A stretch of DNA of 64,000 bases, taken from NCBI GenBank assembly GCA_024684065.1, contig JAIKXO010000067.1, positions 10,445-74,444 of the forward strand, in the 5' to 3' direction. Numbering within the stretch: the first letter of the stretch is position 1; every line of letters begins with the position of its first letter. This DNA is from Lachnospiraceae bacterium (GTDB lineage Bacteria; Bacillota_A; Clostridia; Lachnospirales; Lachnospiraceae). Of this stretch, positions 63,605-64,000 are shown in pieces. A program made the translations under genes and the position numbers. The notes under the pieces are model-generated. The model was given only the letters and a program-made list of their open reading frames with translations. It was not told the origin of the DNA and ran no database searches.

Positions 63605-63750
63605 GTCGATTTAAGCGTATCTGATACATATTAGTCCATAATACCAGGTTCCCGGAATGCAGAGAACAGTGCGTTCCGGGAATCTGGCGTAATATGGGTG
63701 AACAGTTTGGTATCAGTTTCCGCTTTTTAATTTTTAAATCTGAATATGAG
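63605..63750. repeat. Long direct repeat near the window end, copy 1
   Basis: Starts GTCGATTTAAGCGTATCT, contains an inverted repeat TTCCCGGAA/TTCCGGGAA and ends with a GAACAGTTTGGTATCAGTTT segment and AT-rich sequence. Copy 2 begins 236 bases later. No gene was seen in the 403 bases from 63598 to the window end. Confidence 0.8.
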
Positions 63751-63840
63751 TTAAAAAATTAAAGTAATATGATGCCATAAAATCGTCTAAAATCCTTTGG
63801 AATCACTTTTATTTTCAATATTGTATCAAATTCAGTTGAT

Positions 63841-64000
63841 GTCGATTTAAGCGTATCTTATACATACTTGTTCATAATGCCAGAACCCAGGAATGTAGCC
63901 AGGAATATAGAAAACAGGGCGCTCCCGGGATTTTTTTTGTTATATTAGCGAACAGTTTGGTATCAGTTTCCGCTTTAATTTTTAAACTTGAAATTGATAC
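63841..64000. repeat. Long direct repeat near the window end, copy 2 (runs off the edge)
   Basis: Begins with the same GTCGATTTAAGCGTATCT and carries the same GAACAGTTTGGTATCAGTTT segment, with a more diverged middle that includes a stretch of eight T. The repeat may continue beyond the window. Confidence 0.8.

Overview
The window looks like chromosomal DNA of a low-to-mid GC, Gram-positive anaerobe of the class Clostridia, most likely family Lachnospiraceae; genus and species cannot be told from the sequence. The signs are the clostridial gene orders (pbp2-minC-rodA-mgsA, hlyD-yggS-sepF, rplU-prp-rpmA-obgE-yhbY-yqeK-rsfS), an L27 with a Prp-type N-terminal extension, Gram-positive LexA boxes (GAAC-N4-GTTC), strong AGGAGG-type ribosome binding sites, lipoprotein signal peptides and several long hybrid sensor kinases. 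No rRNA, tRNA, CRISPR array, complete insertion sequence or prophage was seen.

Layout. Positions 1-12.3 kb hold cell-wall, division and housekeeping genes: a PBP2 cut by the window edge, minC, rodA, mgsA, a D-Ala-D-Ala carboxypeptidase lipoprotein, a P-loop-like protein, an HlyD-type membrane protein, yggS, sepF, aroB, lspA and an rluD-type pseudouridine synthase. From 12.4 to 20.7 kb a single promoter appears to drive a DUF3798-type binding lipoprotein, a double ABC ATPase, two permeases, a small membrane-anchored protein and a hybrid sensor with an extracellular solute-binding domain whose phospho-acceptor His is replaced by Gln. Then come glnA (minus strand), a DegT-type aminotransferase and the ribosomal protein/GTPase cluster to 28.1 kb, which lacks nadD.

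From 28.1 to 35.7 kb four tightly packed genes form a probable phosphorelay: a membrane protein with HisKA, receiver and Hpt domains but no ATPase domain; a two-receiver protein; a complete hybrid kinase; and a complete hybrid kinase fused to a C-terminal DegV (fatty-acid-binding fold) domain. They converge on lexA. lexA is divergent from a LysM/membrane protein resembling the SOS division inhibitor YneA, whose consensus promoter is overlaid by three LexA-box-like sites. A 5'-truncated PAS-chemoreceptor, an S41 protease lipoprotein, a NimA-like flavoprotein, a diguanylate cyclase, a tyrosine recombinase and an iron alcohol dehydrogenase follow.

The last 18 kb are accessory and envelope-directed: a TIR-transmembrane-repeat protein of 1196 residues, a secreted NlpC/P60 plus amidase hydrolase, several large secreted or repeat proteins (some broken by frameshifts), a zinc-uptake lipoprotein with two small companion genes, a DUF3089-type lipoprotein, and a three-gene operon of membrane proteins and a DUF6765-like protein. 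Intergenic spaces here and elsewhere carry stacks of perfect or near-perfect hairpins. Two of these stacks (55.2 and 58.3 kb) are copies of one element in which the paired bases have changed together, which supports a conserved structured element.
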